Below the pieces are notes generated by a model. That model ran no database searches, was not told the origin of the DNA, and saw only the letters and a list, made by a program, of their open reading frames with translations. 21,012 nucleotides of DNA from Oscillospiraceae bacterium (GTDB lineage Bacteria > Bacillota_A > Clostridia > Oscillospirales > Oscillospiraceae). The position numbers and the translations under genes are program-made. How positions within the stretch are numbered: position 1 is the first letter of the stretch; each line of letters starts with the position of its first letter. Where the stretch lies: NCBI GenBank assembly GCA_017505505.1, contig JAFVPA010000025.1, forward strand, positions 1 to 21,012, in the 5' to 3' direction. Positions 7,360 through 13,511 of the stretch are shown here, piece after piece.

Positions 7360-8724
7360 ATGAAACTGAAAACGACCCTGTTGGGAAAAACATATGTGTT
7401 TCGGGACTTAAAGGAAGTCCTTGCCAAGGCCAACGAGGAGAAGACCGGTGACAAGCTGGCAGGCTTGGCAGCGGAAACGGCTCAGGAGCGGATCGCGGCC
7501 AAGGTGGTGCTGTCTGCGGTGACATTGGGAGACCTGCGGGAGCATCCTGCCGTACCCTACGAAGAGGACGAGGTCACCCGGATCATTCAGGATGATGTGA
7601 ATGAGACGGTCTATGGCAAAATCCGGGGCTGGACAGTGTCCGACCTGCGGGAATGGATATTGTCGGAAACCACCACAGGTGCGGATATCCGGAAGCTGAG
7701 CCGGGGTCTGACCGCGGAAATGGTGGCGGCGGTGTGCAAGCTCATGAGCAATCTGGACCTGATCTATGCGGCCAACAAGATCACCGTCACGGCCCATTGC
7801 AATACCACCATCGGATTGCCCGGGACGCTGTCCTGCCGGCTGCAGCCCAACCACACCACCGATGATCCGGAGGGCATCACCGCTTCCACGCTGGAAGGCC
7901 TGAGCTTCGGCGCGGGAGATGCGGTCATCGGCCTGAACCCGGTGACGGACAGCCCGGAACAGGTGGGTAAGGTCCTGCGGCGGTTTCAGGAGATCAAGGA
8001 GCACTGGCAGATTCCGACTCAGATCTGTGTCCTGGCCCATGTGACGGCCCAGATGAAGGCAGTCCGGGCGGGGGCCCCCTGCGACCTGATCTTCCAGTCC
8101 ATTGCAGGCAGCCAAAAGGGCAATGAAGCTTTCGGCTTCAATGCGGCCACGCTGGAGGAAGCACGGCAGCTGCTTCTGAAGGAGGGGACGGCAGAAGGGC
8201 CCAATGTGATGTATTTTGAGACAGGCCAGGGCTCGGAGCTAAGTTCCAATGCCCATCACAATACCGACCAGGTGACCATGGAGGCCCGGTGCTACGGCTT
8301 TGCCAAACGGTTCCAGCCCTTCCTGGTCAATACCGTGGTTGGCTTTATCGGGCCGGAGTATCTGTACGATGCCCGGCAGGTGACCCGGGCGGGCCTGGAA
8401 GACCACTTCATGGGGAAGCTGACAGGTATCTCCATGGGCTGCGACTGCTGCTACACCAACCACATGAAGGCGGACCAGAATGATATTGAGAACCTGGCGT
8501 CCTTGCTGACCCTGGCGGGCTGCAATTATTTCATGGGCATTCCCCATGGTGATGATATCATGCTGAACTATCAGACCACCGGCTTCCGGGAAACGGCAGC
8601 ATTGCGGGAGCTGACAGGCAAGACCGCCATCCCCGAATTCCAGCGCTGGCTGGAGAAAATGGGCTTTGTGGAGAACGGAAGGCTGACCAAAAAGGCCGGG
8701 GACGGGTCCGGTTTGTTGTTTTAG
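7360..8724 (+). CDS. eutB: Ethanolamine ammonia-lyase large subunit EutB
   Basis: Catalytic heavy chain of EutBC. The protein has 454 residues (E. coli 453) and its numbering coincides with the E. coli enzyme: R160 and Q162 (CRLQPNH), N193 (GLNP), E287 (YFETGQGSELS) and D362 (GCDCCYTNH) all sit where substrate-binding and catalytic residues are known. It should therefore be fully active once paired with EutC. AAGGAAG at 7347-7353 precedes the ATG by 6 bp. It stands alone between repeat elements D and E, 1.96 kb downstream of eutC, whereas eutB normally lies directly upstream of eutC. No truncation or frameshift is visible. Confidence 0.98.
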   Translation: MKLKTTLLGKTYVFRDLKEVLAKANEEKTGDKLAGLAAETAQERIAAKVVLSAVTLGDLREHPAVPYEEDEVTRIIQDDVNETVYGKIRGWTVSDLREWILSETTTGADIRKLSRGLTAEMVAAVCKLMSNLDLIYAANKITVTAHCNTTIGLPGTLSCRLQPNHTTDDPEGITASTLEGLSFGAGDAVIGLNPVTDSPEQVGKVLRRFQEIKEHWQIPTQICVLAHVTAQMKAVRAGAPCDLIFQSIAGSQKGNEAFGFNAATLEEARQLLLKEGTAEGPNVMYFETGQGSELSSNAHHNTDQVTMEARCYGFAKRFQPFLVNTVVGFIGPEYLYDARQVTRAGLEDHFMGKLTGISMGCDCCYTNHMKADQNDIENLASLLTLAGCNYFMGIPHGDDIMLNYQTTGFRETAALRELTGKTAIPEFQRWLEKMGFVENGRLTKKAGDGSGLLF

Positions 8725-8730
8725 GGAAAT

Positions 8731-8945
8731 AAATTGTAGTTTATCTAAGCACCCTAATGCCCTCCCCTTTGGGGAGGGTGCCCCCGAAGGGGGCGGGAGA
8801 GGTGCGACAAGATGTTTGAACAATTACTGGCTTTCGGCGAAAACGTACTGCGGAAATACCTCTTCCGTCAGCCCTTCGGGCTGCCACCTTCCCCAAAGGG
8901 GAAGGCATTGGACGCTGCCGTGCCAGTGCGATAAACGATAATTTA
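8731..8945. repeat. Inverted-end intergenic element E (215 bp, long-hairpin type)
   Basis: Fills the eutB-eutE gap. Ends: aaattgtagtttatc and (reverse complement) taaattatcgtttatc, the best-matching pair in the window. The interior is nearly identical to elements C and F, with the same stems and the same central atgtttgaa segment. It ends 5 bp before the TGGAGGT ribosome-binding site of eutE. Confidence 0.9.
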
Positions 8946-8960
8946 CCCAATGGAGGTAAC

Positions 8961-10388
8961 ATGGATTTTGACAAAGATTTGATGGCCCGGCAGGAGGCAC
9001 GGGTGTTGGCCCGGGCGGCCAAACAGGCCCAGTATATTCTGGCGGATATGCCCCAGGAAAAGCTGGATGCCATCGTGGAAGCCATTGCCCGGGCTTTTGC
9101 GAGGGAAGCTCCCATGCTGGCGGATATGGCTGTCCGGGAAACGGGATTCGGTAATGTGGAGGACAAAATTACCAAGAACCGGTTCGCCTCGGAACAGGTG
9201 GCGCAGGCAGTCCGGGGAATGAAGACGGTAGGCATTCTGGGGGAGAATGCAAAGGAGAAGGTCTGGGATATCGGCATCCCCATGGGCGTGATCGCGGCCA
9301 TCGTACCCAGTACAAATCCCACATCTACGGTGTGCTATAAGGCGATCATTTCCCTGAAAGCGGGAAATCCCATCATTTTCTCACCGCATCCCAAGGCCAT
9401 CGTCTGTACCCGGAAGGCTGCCCAGATCGTGGCGGAGGCTGCGGAAGCGGCTGGGGCACCGAAGGGCAGTGTGGCCTGCCTGAGTATCCCGGCTTTGGCG
9501 GGGTGCCAGGAGCTGATGGCAGCACCGGAAGTTCGGCTGATCCTGGCTACCGGAGGCCCCGGTATGGTAAAGGCAGCTTACTCCTCCGGAAAACCGGCCA
9601 TCGGTGTGGGGGCCGGCAATGGCCCGGCCTATATCCACCACAGTGCGGATGTGGCAAACGCGATCCGGTGTATTGTCCGGTCCAAGACCTTCGACAACGG
9701 CACGGTGTGTGCTTCCGAACAGAGCATCATCGTGGAACAGAAAATGGAAGAGCAGATCAGGGCTGAAGGCCAGAGACAGGGCCTGTATTTCATGAAGGAA
9801 GCCGAAGCCGGGAAGCTGGCGAAGCTGCTGTTTCGTCCCACTGGAGCACTGAACCCGGAAATTGTGGGTAAAACAGCCTTGCGCCTTGCGGACATGGCAG
9901 GCTTCCCGGTGCCCCAGAACACCAAAATCCTGGTGGCCAGGGAGCAGGAGGCAGGCCCCTCACGGCCCTACTCCATGGAAAAACTCTGCCCGGTGCTGGC
10001 CTTCTATGTCATGGACAGCGAGGAAGCGGTGCTGAAAAAGTGTATTGAGATCCTGGATCACGAGGGAAGCGGCCATACCTTTGCCATGCATTGTATGGAC
10101 GAGGCGGTGATCCGGAGGTTTGCAGCCAAAATCCCTGTCTCCCGATTCCTGGTGAATACCCCGGCGGCCCTGGGTGGAATCGGTGCCACCACGGGATTGT
10201 TCCCGGCGCTGACTTTGGGCTGCGGTGCTGTGGGGGGCAGCAGTTCTTCCGATAATGTTTCGCCAATGGATCTCATCAACATCCGCCGGGTGGCCTGGGG
10301 CCGGGAAGAGAAAACCGCGGAACCGGTTTCTGTTAACAATGACCTGATCGAAATGCTGACGCAGAGGATCATGGAGCGGCTGAGATGA
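8961..10388 (+). CDS. eutE: CoA-acylating acetaldehyde dehydrogenase (EutE/PduP family)
   Basis: Oxidises acetaldehyde to acetyl-CoA with NAD+ and CoA. Aldehyde-dehydrogenase landmarks: ETGFGNVEDK, PSTNPTSTV, ATGGPGMVKAAYSSGKP, GVGAGNGPAY and the catalytic cysteine C250 in NGTVCASEQS. The length is 475. The C-terminal part (LTLGCGAVGGSSSSDNV, then LINIRRVAWG) resembles the aldehyde domain of AdhE more than enterobacterial EutE, and the roughly 40-residue N-terminal extension of E. coli EutE is missing. Instead, the last 17 residues (NNDLIEMLTQRIMERLR) form a probable amphipathic encapsulation helix after a linker (REEKTAEPVSV). GGAGG lies 4 bp before the ATG. pduL follows after a 22-bp gap. 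Confidence 0.95.
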   Translation: MDFDKDLMARQEARVLARAAKQAQYILADMPQEKLDAIVEAIARAFAREAPMLADMAVRETGFGNVEDKITKNRFASEQVAQAVRGMKTVGILGENAKEKVWDIGIPMGVIAAIVPSTNPTSTVCYKAIISLKAGNPIIFSPHPKAIVCTRKAAQIVAEAAEAAGAPKGSVACLSIPALAGCQELMAAPEVRLILATGGPGMVKAAYSSGKPAIGVGAGNGPAYIHHSADVANAIRCIVRSKTFDNGTVCASEQSIIVEQKMEEQIRAEGQRQGLYFMKEAEAGKLAKLLFRPTGALNPEIVGKTALRLADMAGFPVPQNTKILVAREQEAGPSRPYSMEKLCPVLAFYVMDSEEAVLKKCIEILDHEGSGHTFAMHCMDEAVIRRFAAKIPVSRFLVNTPAALGGIGATTGLFPALTLGCGAVGGSSSSDNVSPMDLINIRRVAWGREEKTAEPVSVNNDLIEMLTQRIMERLR

Positions 10389-10410
10389 TTTACCGTTGTA
10401 AGGAGGAAGT

Positions 10411-11019
10411 ATGGTGGATAGGCAAATACAGGACCTGGTGGATGCGCTGACCAGCCGCCTGTTTGTGGAGCTGGAAGCCTCCGGGCGGCATGTCCATGTG
10501 ACGAAGGAGCAGGCCCTGGCTCTTTTTGGGCATCCCCTGACTCCGAAGCGCCCCTTGTCCCAGCCGGGGCAGTATCTGGCCAACGAGCGGGTCACAGTGG
10601 TGGGACCTAAGGGGAAGTTTGAAAATGTGGCGGTTTTGGGACCGGAACGGAAGGCGGCCCAGGTGGAGGTCTCTCTGACAGATGCCCGGGTATTGGGCCT
10701 TGAGGCCCCTGTCCGCCTCAGCGGTAATGTGAAGGACAGTCCCGGGGCTACGCTGGTGACGGAACGGGGCAGAGTCCTCCTGCGGGAGGGGGTCATGGCG
10801 GCCCAGCGGCATATCCACCTGACCCCGGAGGATGCGGCCCGGTTTGGCGTTCAGGATAAACAGATTGTGAAGCTGCAGACCTATACGGCCCGGCCGGTGG
10901 TCTTCGAGGATGTGGCGGTTCGGGTCAGCCCGGAGTTTGCTTCTTATGTCCATCTGGACTACGACGAAGCCAATGCCTGCGGCTTTCAAAAGGGAGATCT
11001 GGGGAGAATTTTGCCATGA
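10411..11019 (+). CDS. pduL: PduL-type phosphotransacylase (EutD role)
   Basis: Converts acetyl-CoA plus phosphate to acetyl-phosphate and CoA, recycling CoA inside the microcompartment and allowing later ATP formation by acetate kinase. It has 202 residues with two PduL domains. The zinc-site histidines are visible: H27 and H29 (RHVHV), H134 and H136 (RHIHL) and H181 (YVHLDYDEA). LLPQ-type motif is seen as RPLSQPGQYLANE, and KVxLLGP-type as ENVAVLGPERKAAQVEV. Residues 2-18 (VDRQIQDLVDALTSRLF) look like an N-terminal encapsulation helix. AGGAGG at 10401-10406 is close to the ATG; GTG at 10414 would give better spacing. The stop overlaps the next gene as ATGA. Confidence 0.96.
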   Translation: MVDRQIQDLVDALTSRLFVELEASGRHVHVTKEQALALFGHPLTPKRPLSQPGQYLANERVTVVGPKGKFENVAVLGPERKAAQVEVSLTDARVLGLEAPVRLSGNVKDSPGATLVTERGRVLLREGVMAAQRHIHLTPEDAARFGVQDKQIVKLQTYTARPVVFEDVAVRVSPEFASYVHLDYDEANACGFQKGDLGRILP

Positions 11020-11414
11020 CGCGGGCATTATTGATCGGCAGGGAACCGGGGCTGGAGCTGGGCTATGCCTATGTGACGGAATCTCCCTATGAGGCGGTGG
11101 TCATTGGGTCGCTGACCTTGTCCGAACTGCTGCGGTTTCGGGAGGAGCGGGTGCTGACCGCTCTGGCAGAGGGAAAGCCGGTATATTTGTATACCCCGGG
11201 ACTCCCGGACGTGCCCAAGAACCGGGCATTGGCGGGAAGTCTCACGGCAGCCCAGCGGGAACTGAAGAATTGGGGCGTTCTGTTCACCGACGGAGGGCGG
11301 AAAAAGCTGGTGACGGCGGAAGAAGCCCGCATCCTGCGCAGCACCGGCCGGCAGCCCGCGCCCGGTGCAGTGCTGACACCTTTGGCGAAGGAAATCATGG
11401 AGGGAACAAGATGA
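11016..11414 (+). CDS. Ethanolamine utilisation protein of unknown function (TIGR02536-like)
   Basis: A 132-residue protein resembling the uncharacterised eut-associated family I know as TIGR02536, usually placed next to pduL and eutN in Firmicutes, as here. The recognisable core is YEAVVIGSLTLSELLRF followed by LTALAEGKPVYLYTPGL. It looks like an alternating beta/alpha fold: a short N-terminal strand (RALLIG), the helix of the core, then strands VYLY and VLFT. Family members are often longer (about 200 residues) with an N-terminal targeting helix, which this one lacks. No catalytic motif is evident. It overlaps both neighbours by ATGA (pduL stop, eutN start), implying tight co-expression. 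A structural or scaffold role near PduL is only a guess. Confidence 0.82.
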   Translation: MTRALLIGREPGLELGYAYVTESPYEAVVIGSLTLSELLRFREERVLTALAEGKPVYLYTPGLPDVPKNRALAGSLTAAQRELKNWGVLFTDGGRKKLVTAEEARILRSTGRQPAPGAVLTPLAKEIMEGTR

Positions 11415-11641
11415 AGGTAGGAAAAGTGATCGGCTCCGTCTGGGCCACCCGGAAGGCGGCCTGCCTGCAGGGGCAGACCTTTCTGGTGGTGAAGTCCGAC
11501 GGCGAGGAGATCGTGGCGGCGGACCAGGTAGGAGCAGGAGAAGGGGACCGGGTGCTGCTGGCTACAGGGACGGTAGCCTCCCGGTACTGCATGGATGCCC
11601 CGGTGGATGCCGCCGTGGTGGCCATCGTGGATGAGAAGTGA
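11411..11641 (+). CDS. eutN: Microcompartment shell vertex protein EutN (BMC-P pentamer)
   Basis: EutN/CcmL-type pentamer that caps the vertices of the microcompartment shell. It has 76 residues, slightly short of the usual 90 or so. The family pattern is clear: MKVGKVIGSVWATRKAACLQ, FLVVKSD, VAADQVGAGEGDRVLLATG and the final DAAVVAIVDEK. The ATG at 11411 is chosen because it begins the MxxGKVxGSVWATRK motif, has ggaggga upstream and overlaps the previous stop as ATGA; the frame is open further upstream, but that part lies within the preceding gene. With EutM and EutL it completes a minimal three-component shell. Confidence 0.95.
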   Translation: MKVGKVIGSVWATRKAACLQGQTFLVVKSDGEEIVAADQVGAGEGDRVLLATGTVASRYCMDAPVDAAVVAIVDEK

Positions 11642-11644
11642 GAG

Positions 11645-11861
11645 AAATTGTAGTTCATCTGAGCACCTCCAAGGCCCTCCCCATTGGGGAGGGTGCCCCC
11701 GAAAGGGGGCGGGAGAGGTGCGGAAAGATGTTTGAACAATTGCTGGCTTTCGGCGAAAACCCACCGCGGAAATACCTCTTCCGTCAGCCCTTCGGGCTGC
11801 CACCTTCCCCAAAGGGGAAGGCATCGGGCGCTGCCGCGCCAGTGCGATAAACAATAACTTA
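11645..11861. repeat. Inverted-end intergenic element F (217 bp, long-hairpin type)
   Basis: Fills the eutN-eutH gap. Ends: aaattgtagttcatc and (reverse complement) taagttattgtttatc. The interior is homologous to elements C and E with scattered substitutions, for example ccctccccattggggaggg, where the loop changed but the stem is kept. It ends 5 bp before the gaggtga ribosome-binding site of eutH. Confidence 0.87.
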
Positions 11862-11878
11862 CATCCGAGGTGATCATT

Positions 11879-12958
11879 ATGTTCCATGAAATTCTGATAG
11901 CCATTATGGCGGGCTTTGCACTGCTGGGGGCCGTTGACCGGATCTTCGGTAACCGGTGGGGGCTGGGGAAGGAATTTGAGGAAGGAATCCTGGCTATGGG
12001 TTCTCTGGCCCTGGCCATGGTGGGGATCGTATCCCTGGCTCCGGTGCTGGCGGCGGTGCTGCGGCCTGTGGTGGTGCCTATTTTCGGCTTCCTTGGGGCG
12101 GACCCGGCCATGTTTGCCGGGACCATTCTGGCCTGCGATATGGGTGGCGGAGCGTTGGCTGTGGCCATGGCTGCGGACACGAGGGCTGCAATGCTGGGAG
12201 GCGTGCTGACCGGCTCCATGCTGGGGGCCACCATTGTGTTCACGATCCCCGTTGCCATGGGCATCCTGCGGAAGGGTGACCGTCCTGCCATGGCCAAGGG
12301 CATCCTCTGCGGCATCGTCACCATTCCTGTCGGCGTGCTGGCCGGGGGTATCACGGCGGGGTTTCCACTGGGCATGGTGCTGCGGAATCTGATCCCGATT
12401 GTGCTGATCGCGGTGTTGATTGCCCTGGGGTTGTGGCGGGCGGAACAGGCTATGGTCAAAGGCTTCGAGATTTTCGGGAAAGCGGTGGTCATTGTGGTAA
12501 CCATCGGGCTGGCGGCGGCTATTGTGGAGGCGCTGACAGGCTTTGCTATTATTCCCGGCATGGCTCCCATTTCAGAGGGGTTTGCCACGGTGGGGACCAT
12601 CGCCATCGTGCTGGCTGGCGCCTTTCCTCTGGTGTTCGTTATCACCAAGCTGCTGCGCAGGCCCCTGATGGCGGTGGGCCGAAAACTGGGGATCAATGAT
12701 GCCGCCGCCGCAGGCCTCATTGCAAGTCTTGCCAATTCCATTGCGACCTTCGGGCTTGTTAAAGACATGAACGAACGGGGAAAGGTGGTCAATATTGCCT
12801 TTGCCGTGTCTGCGGCTTTTGTTTTCGGTGACCATCTGGGCTTTACCGCAGGCTTTGCCCCGGAGATGATCGGCCCCATGATCGTGGGGAAGCTGGCAGG
12901 CGGCATCAGCGCCGTGGCGGCAGCCCTGTGGCTGACCCGGAAGGATGCAAAATTGTAG
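11879..12958 (+). CDS. eutH: Ethanolamine permease EutH
   Basis: Integral membrane protein that takes up ethanolamine, mainly needed when the free base is scarce. It has 359 residues, shorter than E. coli EutH (408). It is strongly hydrophobic with about ten membrane segments, and family motifs are visible: FEEGILAMGSLALAMVG, MFAGTILACDMGGGAL, GITAGFPLGMVLRN, AAAGLIASLANSIATFGLV, and AFVFGDHLGF with MIGPMIVGKLAGG. I chose the ATG at 11879 with AGGTGA at 11868-11873; an in-frame GTG at 11870 lies inside that ribosome-binding site. The last two residues and the stop (AAA TTG TAG) are the first nine bases of repeat element G, so the C-terminus was probably reset by the element. Confidence 0.96.
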   Translation: MFHEILIAIMAGFALLGAVDRIFGNRWGLGKEFEEGILAMGSLALAMVGIVSLAPVLAAVLRPVVVPIFGFLGADPAMFAGTILACDMGGGALAVAMAADTRAAMLGGVLTGSMLGATIVFTIPVAMGILRKGDRPAMAKGILCGIVTIPVGVLAGGITAGFPLGMVLRNLIPIVLIAVLIALGLWRAEQAMVKGFEIFGKAVVIVVTIGLAAAIVEALTGFAIIPGMAPISEGFATVGTIAIVLAGAFPLVFVITKLLRRPLMAVGRKLGINDAAAAGLIASLANSIATFGLVKDMNERGKVVNIAFAVSAAFVFGDHLGFTAGFAPEMIGPMIVGKLAGGISAVAAALWLTRKDAKL

Positions 12959-13136
12959 TTTATCGCGCCATCCCGTGTAGGGCGGAGTGAAAGCCTCCGC
13001 CGGGCAGTTTTGATCATTGCGTGGCAAAATCGATGTAAAATGGCGGATAATTACCAATATGGTCATGCTCAGTATCATTGGTGCCGGTGGGGGCAGGCCC
13101 CCGCCCTACAGATTATGTTGCGGTAAACGATCATTT
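12950..13136. repeat. Inverted-end intergenic element G (187 bp)
   Basis: Lies between eutH and the metG promoter. Ends: aaattgtagtttatc and (reverse complement) aaatgatcgtttacc. Near-terminal tgtagggcgg (12976-12985) can pair with ccgccctaca (13101-13110). Further hairpins are ggcggagtgaaagcctccgcc and gggggcaggccccc. It supplies the eutH stop codon. I see no U-tract terminator for the eut operon, so this element may serve as its 3' end. Confidence 0.75.
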
Positions 13137-13152
13137 CCCGCAACATTGGGTG

Positions 13153-13182
13153 TTGACAAACCCGCCCGTTTTGGGCTATAAT
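13153..13182 (+). promoter_or_regulatory. Sigma-A promoter of the metG T-box transcript
   Basis: Perfect consensus TTGACA (13153-13158) and TATAAT (13177-13182) with an 18-bp spacer. Transcription should start near 13189, giving a leader of about 320 nt. It lies 16 bp after the end of element G. Confidence 0.93.
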
Positions 13183-13363
13183 GGCAAGGATATTGAAAAA
13201 GCTGTGAAGAGAAGAGTACCCGGCCGGAAACGGTCAGAGAGCCCTGTCAGGTGAGAGTGGGTCCGGAGGAAAGCTGGGGAACATGGTCTTGGAGCCGGAT
13301 CTTCGATAGGTAGGGGATCCCGGGGACATCCCGTTACAGATGTTTTGAGGTGTGTGCAAGCGA

Positions 13364-13406
13364 GCAGGAGATTGCCACGCCAGTGTACGCACTGGCTCGC
13401 AATGAC
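13364..13406. repeat. Half-copy of the tgtcattgcg palindromic repeat inside the T-box leader
   Basis: Nearly identical over about 43 bp to the right arm of the repeat at 1595-1725 (1682-1725): both begin gcaggagattgccac and end cgcaatgaca. It forms its own hairpin, gccagtg tacg cactggc (13379-13396). It lies between the upstream T-box stems and the antiterminator, apparently as an extra stem. Confidence 0.85.
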
Positions 13407-13460
13407 AGTTGTTTTTTGGTAATGCATGCACAAATCAAGGTGGTACCGCGTCAATTATTG

Positions 13461-13490
13461 TCGCCCTTGGAGTTTTCCAGGGGCGATTTT
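13461..13490 (+). terminator. T-box regulated terminator before metG
   Basis: The stem tcgcccttgga (13461-13471) pairs with tccaggggcga (13476-13486), with one G-U pair, and is followed by TTTT. It competes with the T-box antiterminator for the ccctt segment. Confidence 0.92.
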
Positions 13491-13511
13491 CATTTTTAGG
13501 AGGAAGAAAAA

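Larger units (their letters stand above)
13196..13490 (+). promoter_or_regulatory. T-box leader (tRNA-Met-sensing riboswitch) of metG
   Basis: The canonical T-box sequence AAGGTGGTACCGCG is at 13437-13450, followed by a terminator. Stem I landmarks include gaagagaagagta near 13205, gtcagagagcc and ggtgagagtggg. A methionine ATG specifier is likely at 13283-13285 in ggggaacatggtc, matching the downstream gene. In the antiterminator, AAGG (13437-13440) pairs with CCTT (13465-13468), which excludes the terminator. Uncharged tRNA-Met should favour readthrough. The leader is enlarged by a palindromic repeat at 13364-13406. Confidence 0.93.

Noticed and set aside
8812..8934. Short frame inside elements E and F (MFEQLLAFGEN..., about 40 residues) that looks conserved between the two copies
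   Set aside because: Element C has a stop at codon 4 of the same frame, there is no well-spaced ribosome-binding site, and the sequence is explained by conserved hairpin pairing. It is repeat sequence, not a gene.
11395..13017. Long minus-strand open frame of 540 codons across eutN, element F and eutH
   Set aside because: Antisense to the clear EutH permease; composition is A/S/T/P-rich without domains and it crosses a repeat.
1562..13136. CRISPR array, given several repeated units
   Set aside because: Repeats are 80-220 bp, palindromic, widely spaced and lie between genes; there are no short direct repeats with uniform spacers and no cas genes.
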